A stretch of DNA of 51,548 bases from Puniceicoccaceae bacterium (GCA_002729725.1 PBYS01000006.1:1-51548), one strand, 5' to 3'; numbered from the stretch's first letter, positions 31,111-41,031 are shown. Program-made: numbers and translations. Notes: generated from the sequence alone by a model not told the origin.

Positions 31111-31162
31111 GTGTCACACTGCGTGTCACAGTGGACAGGCCCATGGCGCAGATATGTGACAC
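31111..31162. promoter_or_regulatory. GTGTCACA operator-like cluster upstream of dnaK
   Basis: GTGTCACA occurs at 31111-31118 and again at 31123-31130 (12-base period), and its reverse complement TGTGACAC at 31155-31162. Two direct copies plus one inverted copy within 52 bases look like binding sites for a dimeric regulator. A related pair is upstream of dnaA (33257-33274). Confidence 0.4.
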
Positions 31163-31295
31163 GGCCTACACACACAGATATAAATGTGCAAGCACGAGCT
31201 TAAGCACCTACACTGCGGCGGTTCATCCAGCATCAGCCAACTAGCTTGCGGGGTGCAACAAGTTCAATAATAGCCGATCGACACACACAGCTGAA

Positions 31296-31402
31296 ACGCT
31301 CTCCCCGAAACGAAGTTTCGAGGCTACACAGCTTATACGCTCTCCTGAAACGGAGTTTCGAGGCTACACAGCTTATACGCTCTCCTGAAACGGAGTTTTC
31401 AA
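31296..31402. repeat. Tandem ~40-base repeat, 2.6 copies, with internal hairpins
   Basis: Copies start at 31296 (41 bases), 31337 (40 bases) and 31377 (partial, 26 bases); the first two differ at only a few positions. Each holds a tight palindrome: CGAAAC-gaa-GTTTCG (31306-31320) in copy one and GAAAC-gga-GTTTC (31347-31359) in copy two. They lie just downstream of dnaA. Confidence 0.85.
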
Positions 31403-31437
31403 ATTACCTGAACTAGGGCTCCGACGCCCCAGCCGAC

Positions 31438-32886
31438 TTACGCGCGCTCTTTAGAGAGCTGCTGGATTAAATAATCGACGCCGCGCTTCACGCTGGCATC
31501 TTGCTCCATCATGTTCTCCACTTGCTTGCAGGCGTGAATCACAGTGCCGTGGTCACGACCACCAAAGGCATCACCAATCGATTTCAAAGGGTCGCTGGTT
31601 AAAGTGCGGGAAATATACATTGCCACTTGGCGAGGAAAAACGATCGCACTGGTGCGACGACGACCAATCAACTCGCTAAAGCGAATCTTATAATAATCGG
31701 ACACCTTCTTCTGAATCTGGTCGACGGTCACCTTGCTGACAGCCTCGGCATGCAGCAGATCGCTCAGCAAGCGCTCGACAGCGTTCAAGTCCAATTTACG
31801 ATCAATCAGATTATCATAACCAGCGATACGAGTGAGCGCTCCTTCCATGCGGCGCACATTGCGCGACACACGCTCAGCGAGGAAATTCACAATCTCGTCG
31901 TCGAGCTTAAGGTTCATAGTCGACGCCTTATTTTTAAGGATCGCGACCCGTGTTTCATAATCAGGCGCTTGAATATCGGTGACCAAGCCCCATTGGAAAC
32001 GTGAAATTAAGCGATTTTCAAGGCGCTCGATTTCATTGGCTGGGCGATCACTCGCCAAAAAGATTTGACGCCCAGACTCGAAGAGATCGTTGAAAGTGTG
32101 GAAAAACTCCTCTTGCGTGCTCTCTTTTCCTGAAAGGAAATGAATATCATCCACCAAGAGCGCATCCACATTGCGGTAATATTGACGAAACTTCGACAGC
32201 TTGTTCTCGCGGATCGCGTGAATAAACTCATTCGTGAATTTCTCGGTAGACACGTAAGCGATGCGTGCCTTGGGATTATTAGTCAGCATCTGATGCGCCA
32301 CCGCATGCATCAAGTGCGTCTTGCCAAGACCAGTCTCACCAAAAACAAAAAGTGGGTTATACGCACGACCAGGAGCATTCGCCACTGCGATCGAAGCCGC
32401 GTGTGCCAATTGACAACCTGAACCCACCACATAATTCTCAAATGTGTTGCTCGGGTTAATCAGCGTACGATGCGAAGGCGCCCCCTGGCTGACCGGACGA
32501 TCATTACGTAGATCAGGTGTTTGAGAACCTTGCCCCGCAGGTGAAGCCACAGTCGATTCATTTGCCCGATTCGCTGGAGCGCCCAAACGACCTCGGGAAG
32601 CTGATTGGCTAGCAGCTTTAACATCCTTAGCCGAGCCAGCTTCGATTCGAACCTCAAGTGCGGAGCCAGCAAAGCTACGAGCTTGTTGCGTAATAATATC
32701 CAGAAAGTTATTTTCGATCCAGATAGCGTTGAATTCACTATTGGTCGTCAATACCAACTTCGAGTCCGTCTCAACAGTGCACACAAGCTCACTAAACCAC
32801 ATTTCGTAAACGTCTGCGGGAAAGAGATTCTTGAGTTCTTCGTTGGTGCTGTGCCAGAGAGAGGCGGCTGTTTGTGTTGAGGACAT
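31438..32886 (-). CDS. dnaA: Chromosomal replication initiator DnaA
   Basis: 482 aa. N-domain I ([25 protein letters not shown]) and a Ser/Ala/Gln-rich flexible domain II precede AAA+ domain III, with Walker [10 protein letters not shown] and Walker [14 protein letters not shown]. Domain IV carries the DNA-binding signature [17 protein letters not shown]. All key motifs are intact. dnaN, recF and gyrB do not follow; the neighbours are dnaK and hprK. Confidence 0.97.
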   Translation of the reverse strand: MSSTQTAASLWHSTNEELKNLFPADVYEMWFSELVCTVETDSKLVLTTNSEFNAIWIENNFLDIITQQARSFAGSALEVRIEAGSAKDVKAASQSASRGRLGAPANRANESTVASPAGQGSQTPDLRNDRPVSQGAPSHRTLINPSNTFENYVVGSGCQLAHAASIAVANAPGRAYNPLFVFGETGLGKTHLMHAVAHQMLTNNPKARIAYVSTEKFTNEFIHAIRENKLSKFRQYYRNVDALLVDDIHFLSGKESTQEEFFHTFNDLFESGRQIFLASDRPANEIERLENRLISRFQWGLVTDIQAPDYETRVAILKNKASTMNLKLDDEIVNFLAERVSRNVRRMEGALTRIAGYDNLIDRKLDLNAVERLLSDLLHAEAVSKVTVDQIQKKVSDYYKIRFSELIGRRRTSAIVFPRQVAMYISRTLTSDPLKSIGDAFGGRDHGTVIHACKQVENMMEQDASVKRGVDYLIQQLSKERA

Positions 32887-33408
32887 GGACGTGTGAGAAG
32901 TGGGAAACTCGCCAATTATTCACAGTCCTGCGTAGAGTGCGAGCCACTTCGATACGCGAGACTGAAAAAACTGAAAGTTGTGAATGAAAGATAGGATCCC
33001 TAAAATCAAAAAGCACAGCAAGCATGTTCGAAGAACAAGAGCTTAGCAATTGATGATAAGTAAGTTATGTTTTTATTAAATATGGCACCTACAGTTAAAA
33101 ACAAACTGCAAGCGGTTGAATATCAGCGAAACTGAGATGTTCAATGTCGGCGATGGATCAAAGAATCGGCAGCAAAATGCACAAGGCAAGGCCAAGTTCT
33201 GCACAAGTTATTAACACTCGACTCACGAATAAGTTTATAAGTTTTTTTGCCATGAATGTCACGTACCTGTGACAGTTCTGTTAACCACTGAAAAAGTGGC
33301 ATTTCGGGAATCTCTGAGCTACGATCGAAACTCCTCTTTTTTTTGCAAGGAAGCGCGAAATTTTAAATTGGCACGGGAAATATTTTTCAAAAACAAGGCA
33401 GTTATTCA
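32887..33408. other. A+T-rich region upstream of dnaA, weak oriC candidate
   Basis: 522 bases without a credible gene. DnaA-box-like nonamers on the plus strand: TTATTCACA at 32916-32924 (fits TTATNCACA), TTATTAACA at 33208-33216 and TTATTCACT at 33402-33410. Long A/T runs lie around 33055-33110 and 33225-33250. TGTCAC (33257-33262) and GTGACA (33269-33274) form an inverted repeat, and CCACT/AGTGG (33285-33299) a small hairpin past hprK. The box number is too low to call an origin firmly; dnaA autoregulation is the alternative. Confidence 0.35.
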
Positions 33409-34371
33409 CTACTTTGTCATATGCGCAATTAAGCGATCATTGAACTCAGCCGCCGAATCATGTCCGATTTTCATCAACGCCTGCACCATCGCAGCGACCT
33501 CGACCAAGCGCGCCATATCACGTCCAGGGCGAACGGGAATCTCCATCAAGGGCACTTTCAAACCTAGGATTTCCATATGCTGCTCTTCGAGGCCCGTGCG
33601 TTCTTCATGCATGCCTTGGGTCCAGATGTGAAAATTGATCATCAAGTCGATCCGCTTCTCCAGGCGAACGGAGCGCACCCCAAAAAGCTCTGCGACATTA
33701 ATAATGCCCAGCCCCCGACACTCCATATAACCGCGGCTAAGGTCCGAGGAAGTGCCCAGCAGCTCGCGCTCACTCACACGCTTGATATAAGTCAGGTCAT
33801 CGGCCACCAGACTGTGTCCGCGCTCAATCAGCGCCAGAGCGCACTCACTCTTCCCCACGCCACTCTCACCACAAATCAAAGTTCCAATGCCTTGTATATC
33901 TAATAAGGTGCCGTGCATATGGGTGCGCGGGGCAAACTTATCTTCCAACAAAAGCGTGGCTTCCGTGGTAAAGGTCTTGGATTTCAGCGGGGAACGAATG
34001 ATCGGCGTATTATATTCATTTGCCAACTTGCACAAATGTTTGGTCGGAGCCAAATTGCGCGAAATAATCAAGCAAGGCACATTGCGCTTCAAGATCTCCG
34101 TCATAATCGCGGTTTGCTCTGTTTGGCTCTTTTCGCGGATGTAGGCCATCTCCCCAGCACCCAGGAGTTGAATCCGTTTGGCCGCAAAGGCTTTAAAGAA
34201 GCCCACCATTGCCAGCGCTGGCCGATTCAGGCTGCGCTCACGAATCATATTATCTAAGCCAGACTCCCCCGCCACCAATTCCATCTCCAGCGGCTCCTTA
34301 AAGGATTCATAAAATTCTCGAACGGAAACTGCTTCGACAAATTTGGTATTATTACGTTGTACGGCGGCCAT
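33409..34371 (-). CDS. hprK: HPr kinase/phosphorylase
   Basis: 320-aa bifunctional enzyme that phosphorylates and dephosphorylates a serine on HPr according to metabolic state. The N-domain (residues ~1-130) has [12 protein letters not shown]. The catalytic domain has [17 protein letters not shown], the P-loop GESGVGKS (168-175), VADDLTYI and the signature [29 protein letters not shown] lies near the C-terminus. No HPr gene is visible here. Only 15 bases separate it from upstream lptB, so the two are probably co-transcribed. In a Gram-negative this points to nitrogen/carbon PTS signalling rather than classical catabolite repression. Confidence 0.95.
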   Translation of the reverse strand: MAAVQRNNTKFVEAVSVREFYESFKEPLEMELVAGESGLDNMIRERSLNRPALAMVGFFKAFAAKRIQLLGAGEMAYIREKSQTEQTAIMTEILKRNVPCLIISRNLAPTKHLCKLANEYNTPIIRSPLKSKTFTTEATLLLEDKFAPRTHMHGTLLDIQGIGTLICGESGVGKSECALALIERGHSLVADDLTYIKRVSERELLGTSSDLSRGYMECRGLGIINVAELFGVRSVRLEKRIDLMINFHIWTQGMHEERTGLEEQHMEILGLKVPLMEIPVRPGRDMARLVEVAAMVQALMKIGHDSAAEFNDRLIAHMTK

Positions 34372-34386
34372 GCTTAAAATTCTGGG

Positions 34387-35127
34387 TTACATGTTAAAAT
34401 CCTCACCGAGGTAAAACTCCCGGCTCTTCGGATCATTGATAAGAAAGTCGCTGCTACCCTCGCTCAAAATCGAGCCCTGGTGTAGCAAATAAGCGCGATC
34501 AACGATCGCAAGTGTCTCACGCACATTATGATCGGTAATTAGAATGCCGATCCCGCGCTCTTTAAGTTGCACAATGATCTTCTGCACTTCACTCACGCTA
34601 ATCGGATCCACACCACTGAAAGGCTCATCCATCAAAAGAAACTTAGGATTGGTCACTAGCGCCCGCGAAATCTCCAAGCGACGGCGCTCTCCCCCACTGA
34701 GCGTGTAGGCCTTCTGCGAGGCCAAATGCGTTAAACCAAGCTCTTCTAAATGCTTCTCGATACAGGCCTCCCGCTCCGCCTTTTTAAAAGGCATAGTTTC
34801 CGCAATCGCTCGAATATTCTGCTCGACCGTCATTTTACGAAAGATCGATGCTTCTTGCGGCAAGTAACCGATCCCACACCGTGCGCGACGATACATCGGC
34901 AAATTCGTCAAATTGTCGTCATTTAAATGCACACTCCCCTTCGTTGCGGGAACGAGGCCGACCACCATATAAAAAGTCGTCGTCTTCCCTGCACCATTAG
35001 GGCCCAACAGCCCAACAATTTCGCCCGCGTTTACGTGGACATCGACTTTATTGACCACGCGACGCTTGCCGTATTCCTTAATCAGGCCACGTGTTTCAAT
35101 CTTCGGAGTAGCTGCAGTTTCAACCAT
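34387..35127 (-). CDS. lptB: LPS export ABC ATPase LptB
   Basis: 246 aa. Walker A GPNGAGKTT (42-50), the LptB-typical LTNLPMYRRARCGIGYLPQEASIFRKMTVEQNI block, signature LSGGERRRLEISRAL, Walker B LLMDEPFSGVDPISV and H-loop ITDHNVRET. It drives LPS transport with LptFG, which are not in this window. It precedes hprK on the minus strand and diverges from leuS. In proteobacteria lptB clusters with PTS-related genes, and here the PTS partner is hprK. Confidence 0.93.
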   Translation of the reverse strand: MVETAATPKIETRGLIKEYGKRRVVNKVDVHVNAGEIVGLLGPNGAGKTTTFYMVVGLVPATKGSVHLNDDNLTNLPMYRRARCGIGYLPQEASIFRKMTVEQNIRAIAETMPFKKAEREACIEKHLEELGLTHLASQKAYTLSGGERRRLEISRALVTNPKFLLMDEPFSGVDPISVSEVQKIIVQLKERGIGILITDHNVRETLAIVDRAYLLHQGSILSEGSSDFLINDPKSREFYLGEDFNM

Positions 35128-35143
35128 AGAATATGGAGCAAAA

Positions 35144-35168
35144 GCATTGCTAGGCCACTCGGCAATGC
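35144..35168. promoter_or_regulatory. Hairpin in the lptB-leuS divergent region
   Basis: GCATTGC (35144-35150) and GCAATGC (35162-35168) form a perfect seven-base inverted repeat with 11 bases between, 17 bases upstream of lptB. It may be an operator or leader hairpin; no T-box features were seen for leuS. Confidence 0.3.
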
Positions 35169-35251
35169 AATCCTTTAGCCATCTCGCGCTTGAATTGTTT
35201 CCAACGTTGACGGATACCTAAGCGACCTTCTTAATTCGCCGTTTTCTAAAA

Positions 35252-37831
35252 ATGGCTACAACGACCAAAGAATACGATTTTTCCAGCATCGAGCCCAAGT
35301 GGCAGGCATACTGGGAGGAAAACCACACCTACGCAGCTAAAGACTTCGAGGATAAACCTACGTTTTACGTGCTCGATATGTTCCCCTATCCTTCCGGAGC
35401 GGGCCTACACATCGGCCACCCTGAGGGCTACACTGCCAGCGACGCACTCAAACGCTTCAAAAAAGCACAGGGCTTCAATGTGCTACACCCCATGGGCTGG
35501 GACGCCTTTGGCCTGCCCACCGAGCAGTATGCCATCAAGACGGGCACTCACCCTGCGATCACCACCAAGCAAAACGTCGCTAATTTCACCAAGCAGCTCA
35601 GCCAACTGGGCTTCGCTTACGACTGGAGTCGCGAGGTAAACACTACCGACCCCGGCTACTTTAAGTGGACCCAGTGGATATTCATGCAGCTCTTTAAGAA
35701 AGGGCTCGCCTATGTAGACGAAAAACCAGTCTGGTTCTGCCCCGAGCTCGGCACCGTACTCGCCAACGAGGAAGTGCTCAACACCCCTGAAGGCCCGCGC
35801 TCTGAGCGTGGCAGCTTCCCAGTCGAGCGCCGTCCGATTCGCCAATGGGTGCTACGTATCACTGAATACGCAGAACGCTTGATCGATGGCCTGAAAGACC
35901 TCGACTGGCCCGACTCCACTAAGCGCTTACAGGAAAACTGGATCGGCCGTTCTGAAGGTGCTGAAATCACTTTCGATGTCGCCGGACATGACTCGCAGTT
36001 GACCGTTTTCACGACGCGCCCCGACACACTTTACGGCGCAACCTACATGGTGATCGCACCGGAGCACCCGCTCGTCGCCTCGATTACCACCGCCGAGAAT
36101 CAGGAAGCTGTGGCCGCTTATATAGAAAAGGCCAAGAGCAAGTCCGACCTCGAACGTGCCGAACTCTCCAAGGAAAAAACCGGCGTATGGACCGGCGCCA
36201 CGGCCATCAACCCGGTCAACGGCAAAGAAATCCCAATTTGGGTGGCTGATTATGTGCTCATGACCTACGGCACTGGCGCGATTATGGCCGTGCCCGCACA
36301 CGATGTGCGCGATTTCGAATTTGCCAAGGAATTCGGCCTCGAAATCATCCAAGTGATCGACGACGGCGGAGATGCCACCAAGGATGCCGAAGGCGCTCTG
36401 ACTGAAGCCTATACTGGCCCGGGCAAACTGATCAACTCCGGCGAGCAAAGCGAAAAAGACTCCGAATCCGCAAAAAACGCGGTCATCGAGCAACTCGCAG
36501 CCGAGAACCGCGGCCAAGCGACCATCAATTTCAAACTGCGCGACTGGCTCTTCTCGCGTCAACGCTACTGGGGCGAGCCCTTCCCCGTACTCTGGCTCAA
36601 TAAAAGAAACTACGATCAAGTCGACGACGCACTCAAATCCGTAGAGCGCCCAGTCACTTGCGAAGTCGACAGCGAGCTGCTCTACGCCATCATCCTACCC
36701 GACACCGAGCTCCCGCTGGAACTGCCCGAAGTCGAGAGCTACACACCCTCACCAGACGGGCAAAGCCCGCTCTCGAAGGCCGAAACTTGGCTACATGTCT
36801 TCATCGACCCCGCGACCGGCGCCACCTCCACGGAGGCCAAAGATGGTTGGGTCCCTGCCATTCGCGAGACGAACACCATGCCGCAATGGGCTGGTTCTTG
36901 CTGGTATTACCTACGCTACATCGATCCGAACAATACCGACGCACTCATCGACCCTGAAAAAGAAAAGTATTGGGGCACCCCGGACCTCTACATCGGCGGG
37001 GCCGAGCACGCAGTGCTCCACCTACTCTACGCTCGCTTCTGGCACCACATCTTATACGATATCGGTGTCGTCAGCGATCCCGAGCCCTTTAAGAAGCTCT
37101 TCCACCAAGGTATCATTCTCGGCGAAGACGGCGAAAAGATGTCAAAGAGCCGTGGCAATGTGGTGAATCCTGAGACTATTATCGAAGGCTACGGGGCCGA
37201 CGCCCTACGTCTCTACTTAATGTTCCTCGGCCCCCTCGAAGCCATGAAACCTTGGAACACCAAGGGCATCGAAGGCATCGCCCGCTTCCTACGCAAGACA
37301 TGGCGCCTGGTGGTAGCCGATGATGGCGAGCTCCAGCTCAAGATCGGTCAAAGTGATGCACTCGATCCGGAGACCGAGCGCGTACTCCACGCCACGATCA
37401 AAAAGGTCACCAACGACTACAGCAGCCTAGGCTTCAACACGGCGATCTCGCAAATGATGATCTGCATCAATCAACTCGCCAAGACGGAGGCCCTGCCCCG
37501 CGAAGCAGTCGAAGACTTCATCAAACTACTCGCCCCACTAGCGCCACATATAGCCGAAGAACTCTGGCAACGCCTTGGCCACGAAGGTAGCATCGTCGAA
37601 GACGGCTGGCCAAAATACGATGAAAGCAAGCTCGTCGAGGACAGCGTCAAAATCATCTTCCAAGTCAATGGCAAGTATCGCGGCGACGCACAACTGCCCG
37701 CCGATGTATCCAAGGACGATGCCATCGCAGCCGCCAAGGCCAATGAGCGTGTGCAAGGCTTCATCGACGGCAAAACGATTAAGAAAGAAATCTATGTGCC
37801 CGGTAAGATCGTCAATATCGTGGCCGTGTAA
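35252..37831 (+). CDS. leuS: Leucyl-tRNA synthetase
   Basis: 859-aa class Ia synthetase charging tRNA-Leu. HIGH motif at 53-56 ([10 protein letters not shown]), the CP1 editing domain with [12 protein letters not shown] and the conserved [14 protein letters not shown], and KMSKS at 629-633 ([10 protein letters not shown]). The C-terminal anticodon-binding and extension region ends GKIVNIVAV. All catalytic motifs are present. The next gene begins two bases after its stop. Confidence 0.97.
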   Translation: MATTTKEYDFSSIEPKWQAYWEENHTYAAKDFEDKPTFYVLDMFPYPSGAGLHIGHPEGYTASDALKRFKKAQGFNVLHPMGWDAFGLPTEQYAIKTGTHPAITTKQNVANFTKQLSQLGFAYDWSREVNTTDPGYFKWTQWIFMQLFKKGLAYVDEKPVWFCPELGTVLANEEVLNTPEGPRSERGSFPVERRPIRQWVLRITEYAERLIDGLKDLDWPDSTKRLQENWIGRSEGAEITFDVAGHDSQLTVFTTRPDTLYGATYMVIAPEHPLVASITTAENQEAVAAYIEKAKSKSDLERAELSKEKTGVWTGATAINPVNGKEIPIWVADYVLMTYGTGAIMAVPAHDVRDFEFAKEFGLEIIQVIDDGGDATKDAEGALTEAYTGPGKLINSGEQSEKDSESAKNAVIEQLAAENRGQATINFKLRDWLFSRQRYWGEPFPVLWLNKRNYDQVDDALKSVERPVTCEVDSELLYAIILPDTELPLELPEVESYTPSPDGQSPLSKAETWLHVFIDPATGATSTEAKDGWVPAIRETNTMPQWAGSCWYYLRYIDPNNTDALIDPEKEKYWGTPDLYIGGAEHAVLHLLYARFWHHILYDIGVVSDPEPFKKLFHQGIILGEDGEKMSKSRGNVVNPETIIEGYGADALRLYLMFLGPLEAMKPWNTKGIEGIARFLRKTWRLVVADDGELQLKIGQSDALDPETERVLHATIKKVTNDYSSLGFNTAISQMMICINQLAKTEALPREAVEDFIKLLAPLAPHIAEELWQRLGHEGSIVEDGWPKYDESKLVEDSVKIIFQVNGKYRGDAQLPADVSKDDAIAAAKANERVQGFIDGKTIKKEIYVPGKIVNIVAV

Positions 37832-37833
37832 AT

Positions 37834-38715
37834 ATGGCTAGCACTACGATGCGGCATGTAATACTAGAACGTCCGGCAGCGAAAGCTGCCGGCGTCCCGC
37901 TCGGGCGGAGCGCCGTAAAGCAAAGAATCACTCATAGCTTTATCGCACTCTGCCTCGGAGCGCTCTCCTGCTTGCATGCCGCCCCCATGCTCGATGGCAG
38001 CGCCTTTGTCACGAGCCGCAGCGGTTCGATCGCAGCCACTGACGCCGCCGGCCAAACTGTCGACATCAGCGCGCATGAAGTCCTACAACCTGCCGGCCTG
38101 CAGCTCTCGACTGCAGCACAAGGGCAGCTGTTCTTAACTTTTTCAAATTCCGTCGCGATCGCACTCACCTCAAATACTTCCGTGCAATGCCTGGAATATG
38201 AGCAACAAGCCTTTGAAAATAAAGACCGCACCTCCGGGCTCGAACCCTCCGTATCCAAGTTACGATTAAAACTCACCGAAGGCGAGCTCGCGATCGCCAG
38301 CAACCAGCTCTCTCCGCTATCGGAACTACGTATTCAGCTGCCAACGGGAGAAATTCGCCTGCATAAGGGCACCTGCCTGATACGCCTCGATGCGATCACA
38401 GGCCTGCACATCGCCGCATACGAGGGTAACTTAACCTATTACTACCCCGGCGCCGAAGCACGCGAGTTTATCTCTGCCCCTAAAATGGTGCGCATTAGCC
38501 AGCAAAGTCTGCAGCGGCAACAGATCGCCGAAGCGGCCAGCGTCGATTCGCTCAGTGCTGGCTCTGTGCAGTTTTGTAAAGCCGCACAACACGCGAGCCA
38601 ACGCGTCAGCTTTCAAGCCAATGCCAGCACTGGAGCCCCCCCCGTCCCCATCCGTATCGTCAGTCCCGATTATTTTAAGCAACCCGACCTCCGCCCTTAT
38701 CGCTTTGAAGATTAA
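37834..38715 (+). CDS. FecR-like secreted protein (293 aa)
   Basis: The body (residues ~55-200) has a FecR-like beta-jellyroll pattern: FVTSRSGSIAATDAAGQTVDIS, then LSTAAQGQLFLTFSNSVAIALTSNTSVQCLEY, and ELRIQLPTGEIRLHKGT. A hydrophobic segment THSFIALCLGALSCLHAA (residues ~34-51) is a signal peptide, preceded by an unusually long n-region. That n-region is encoded by a perfect hairpin and G+C-rich palindromic DNA (37873-37892), as if a repeat had inserted into the leader. The start at 37834 follows the leuS stop by two bases; 37849 is an alternative. Function is unknown; the lpxI reading frame overlaps its end. Confidence 0.65.
   Translation: MASTTMRHVILERPAAKAAGVPLGRSAVKQRITHSFIALCLGALSCLHAAPMLDGSAFVTSRSGSIAATDAAGQTVDISAHEVLQPAGLQLSTAAQGQLFLTFSNSVAIALTSNTSVQCLEYEQQAFENKDRTSGLEPSVSKLRLKLTEGELAIASNQLSPLSELRIQLPTGEIRLHKGTCLIRLDAITGLHIAAYEGNLTYYYPGAEAREFISAPKMVRISQQSLQRQQIAEAASVDSLSAGSVQFCKAAQHASQRVSFQANASTGAPPVPIRIVSPDYFKQPDLRPYRFED
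37873..37892 (+). repeat. Perfect hairpin inside the signal-peptide leader
   Basis: CCGGCAGC (37873-37880), loop GAAA, GCTGCCGG (37885-37892). A second, looser palindrome follows (GGCG at 37891-37894 with CGCC near 37911). Its composition differs from the flanking coding sequence. Confidence 0.75.
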
Positions 38716-39565
38716 CACAAAGAGTATCTCTGCCTTTCTTCCAGCCAACTTTGAGCCTCAACCCATCGGTCTCATTGCCGGCAAAGGTCTCTACCCGATC
38801 CTGATGGCGGAGCGCATACGCGCAGCTGGGCTCCCACTGCGATTAATCTCCTTTAAAGGCGAAACAGAGCAAAGCTTGATCGACTCGGTGCCCGCAGAAG
38901 CGCATATACAGATCAAAGTGGGCCAACTCGGCAAGCTACTAAAATCACTTAAAAAACTTGCTTGCCGCTATGCAGTGATGGCTGGACAAATCACGCCCAA
39001 GCGCCTCTTCCACGGCCTGCACCCCGACCTCAAAGCACTCGCAATACTCAACAGCTTAAAAATTAAAAACGCCGAGACGATTTTTGGTGCCATCTCTGCC
39101 GAAATTGAAGCCATTGACATCCAAATGCTCGACGCTCGCAGTTTCCTCGACGATCAGCTAGCCAGCGAAGGGCTGATGACAGGAGGAAAACTCAAAGCGC
39201 CGGAAGAATTTATTCAACACGGCATTCAAATCGCCAAAGGCATCACCGAGCTCGACATCGGCCAAGGTGCCGTCGTGCGTAAAGGCACAGTGCTCGCCGT
39301 TGAAGCCTACGAAGGCACCGATCCTATGCTTAAACGAGCGGGTGAATTCAAAACGGACGGACTCATTTTCGTAAAAACAGTCAAACGCCAACAGGACTAT
39401 CGCTTCGATGTGCCAGTCTTCGGAGAGCGCACACTCGATGTCATGCACACTGCCGGAATCCAAACTGCAGCACTCGAAGTGGGCCGTGTCATTATGCTTG
39501 ATAAGCCTACTTTACTCCAAAAGGCTGCGAAATTAAAAATCGAACTACTCGGCTACCAGATCTGA
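38705..39565 (+). CDS. lpxI: UDP-2,3-diacylglucosamine diphosphatase LpxI
   Basis: 286 aa if translation starts at the TTG at 38705. This overlaps the upstream stop by 11 bases and matches the family length; ATG codons further up (38555, 38621) lie deep in the preceding gene. The N-domain begins IGLIAGKGLYPILMAERIRAAGLPL and the catalytic C-domain includes GIQIAKGITELDIGQGAVVRKGTVLAVEAYEGTDPMLKRAG and FVKTVKRQQDYRFDVPVFGERTLDVMHTAGI, the DUF1009/LpxI hallmark. It removes UMP from UDP-2,3-diacylglucosamine to give lipid X in lipid A synthesis, as in bacteria lacking LpxH. Confidence 0.9.
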   Translation: MKINTKSISAFLPANFEPQPIGLIAGKGLYPILMAERIRAAGLPLRLISFKGETEQSLIDSVPAEAHIQIKVGQLGKLLKSLKKLACRYAVMAGQITPKRLFHGLHPDLKALAILNSLKIKNAETIFGAISAEIEAIDIQMLDARSFLDDQLASEGLMTGGKLKAPEEFIQHGIQIAKGITELDIGQGAVVRKGTVLAVEAYEGTDPMLKRAGEFKTDGLIFVKTVKRQQDYRFDVPVFGERTLDVMHTAGIQTAALEVGRVIMLDKPTLLQKAAKLKIELLGYQI

Positions 39566-39639
39566 CATTCTACATCAGCGATTTGACGCAACTCAATAAA
39601 GTGTTCCCTATTTGTAAAAAATAAGTATAGTGACTACAA

Positions 39640-40134
39640 ATGAATGAACCTTATACCCCAGCCAAGCAAGGCTTCACTCTCGTTGAGCTAGCTATATCCG
39701 TCAGTATTGTTGGAATATTAGCGGCAATCTCCATACCAGCCTTTCAGCGCTCCCGCGATAATACTCGCATCGGCGCCCTCGAACACGACCTACGCCTCTA
39801 CGAACAAGAATTCGACACCTTCGAACTTGATAATGGCCACTACCCCAACTCCGTATCTGCAGTCGGCGTGTATCCAGAAGGTATGGCAGAGCGAATGAGC
39901 AGCGCATGGAAAATGCCCTCACCGATCGGGGGCACCTATCGGTGGGTCTACACCACCGAGAGCGACCCCGCTAATCGCAGCGCTTACATCAATATCGTTC
40001 ACAGTGGACAGTACCCCATCGCAATCGACCCCGGCCGCCTCAAGGACATTGATGCTCACATCGACGATGGTGATCCCAGCAGCGGCTCACTACAAATTAG
40101 CGGCGAAAATCTACGTTACTACATTAAGCTTTAG
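39640..40134 (+). CDS. Type IV pilin-like/pseudopilin protein
   Basis: 164 aa. A short leader ends in KQG, followed by FTLVELAISVSIVGILAAISIPAF, the prepilin peptidase site and N-terminal helix of type IV pilins and type II secretion pseudopilins. The cleaved protein would begin with Phe, with Glu at mature position 5. The C-terminal domain (DLRLYEQEFDTFELDNGHYPNS, then SAWKMPSPIGGTYRWVYT) resembles GspG/PilE-like minor pilins. No assembly genes are nearby. A TATAGT hexamer lies shortly upstream of the start. Confidence 0.85.
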   Translation: MNEPYTPAKQGFTLVELAISVSIVGILAAISIPAFQRSRDNTRIGALEHDLRLYEQEFDTFELDNGHYPNSVSAVGVYPEGMAERMSSAWKMPSPIGGTYRWVYTTESDPANRSAYINIVHSGQYPIAIDPGRLKDIDAHIDDGDPSSGSLQISGENLRYYIKL

Positions 40135-40145
40135 CACAAAAAGCT

Positions 40146-40985
40146 CTAAGGCGTGGAATTTAGTACTTTGCCCACAGTTGATAGCGGCCCATGGTGTCGG
40201 CTGTACTTGATCCCGTGCAACGAGATCATTTCATCTCCCACAGGTAGCAACAAGTAGGTTTCATTAGCCAGCATCGCCGTCTGACCTTCGTGCTGACCGA
40301 CTTGAACAGGATAAGAATCTACCTGTATCAAAACAAAACCATTCTGCTCTTCAGAATGCCACATCTCGTAACGCGATAATTGCCCCTCACGACTCAGTTC
40401 AAAGAGCATTGCGCCTTCACGATACTCACTCACATAGACATCGGCATACTGGCGCAACACATGACTCTCTCTACCCAAACTCGCAACAAATTCCGGCTCA
40501 CTATACAAACGCGGTTGATCTGAAACATCACGCCAAACCATAGTCGAACATAGACCGAGCACCACACACATCCCAATCAAGGCTAAGAGCCCGATGATAC
40601 GACTAGAACCGCTGCGATACACCTGAGGCTGCGGTGGCTCGTAAACATCCGCTTCCTCACGCTGAAAAACCGTGTCAAGGGACTGCCCCTCAAGCAATCT
40701 GGCGACTTCCGTCGGCAGCACTTTAAGATCTTTCCGATTCTGCGATTGTAGGTCACTATAAAACAATTGGCCATTAATCGCTCGCACCGTAGCACGCCTC
40801 TGCCCCCCACAAATCTCTACTTCCGGGAAATCAAGCACCGCATGCTGCGAGCTGGCAATTGCCATTCGATTCAAGTCGATCGTGAGATGATCCGCACTTT
40901 CATAGTCCGCCTGCCACGGCTCAATTGGCTCCGTCTCAAAGCCAAACTGGGAATCAATAGAACGAAATGTAGCCGAAAACTGCAT
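40146..40985 (-). CDS. Single-pass membrane protein of unknown function (279 aa)
   Basis: Started at the ATG at 40985; the longer frame to 41111 overlaps the next gene. Residues ~1-115 are cytosolic. One transmembrane helix (IIGLLALIGMCVVLGLCSTMVW, residues ~128-149) precedes a periplasmic domain rich in YVSEYREGAMLFELSREGQLSRYEMW-type beta strands. No family recognised. It is the last gene of a minus-strand run with the two genes upstream. Confidence 0.6.
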   Translation of the reverse strand: MQFSATFRSIDSQFGFETEPIEPWQADYESADHLTIDLNRMAIASSQHAVLDFPEVEICGGQRRATVRAINGQLFYSDLQSQNRKDLKVLPTEVARLLEGQSLDTVFQREEADVYEPPQPQVYRSGSSRIIGLLALIGMCVVLGLCSTMVWRDVSDQPRLYSEPEFVASLGRESHVLRQYADVYVSEYREGAMLFELSREGQLSRYEMWHSEEQNGFVLIQVDSYPVQVGQHEGQTAMLANETYLLLPVGDEMISLHGIKYSRHHGPLSTVGKVLNSTP

Positions 40986-41031
40986 AAAGAAAAGCGAAGC
41001 GTTAATAGAAAAAACTAAATGATTAAATTTA

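Larger units (their letters stand above)
30999..31437. other. dnaA-dnaK intergenic region rich in repeats
   Basis: 439 bases without a gene. A TATAAT hexamer on the minus strand (31053-31058) lies about 40 bases upstream of dnaK and is a possible -10 box, with only a weak -35. Three copies of an eight-base motif (31111-31162) and a tandem hairpin repeat (31296-31402) are listed separately. CTAGGGC (31413-31419) and GCCCCAG (31426-31432) form a weak stem with one G-T pair just past dnaA that could act as its terminator, but it has no T tail. Confidence 0.6.

Noticed and set aside
31296..31402. CRISPR array
   Set aside because: Repeats are directly tandem with no unique spacers, fewer than three full copies, and no cas genes are in the window.
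32792..33049. Small minus-strand frame upstream of dnaA
   Set aside because: It overlaps the dnaA start, has no domain or ribosome binding site, and has irregular composition.
35483..36619. Long minus-strand frames across leuS
   Set aside because: Antisense shadows of a highly conserved synthetase gene.
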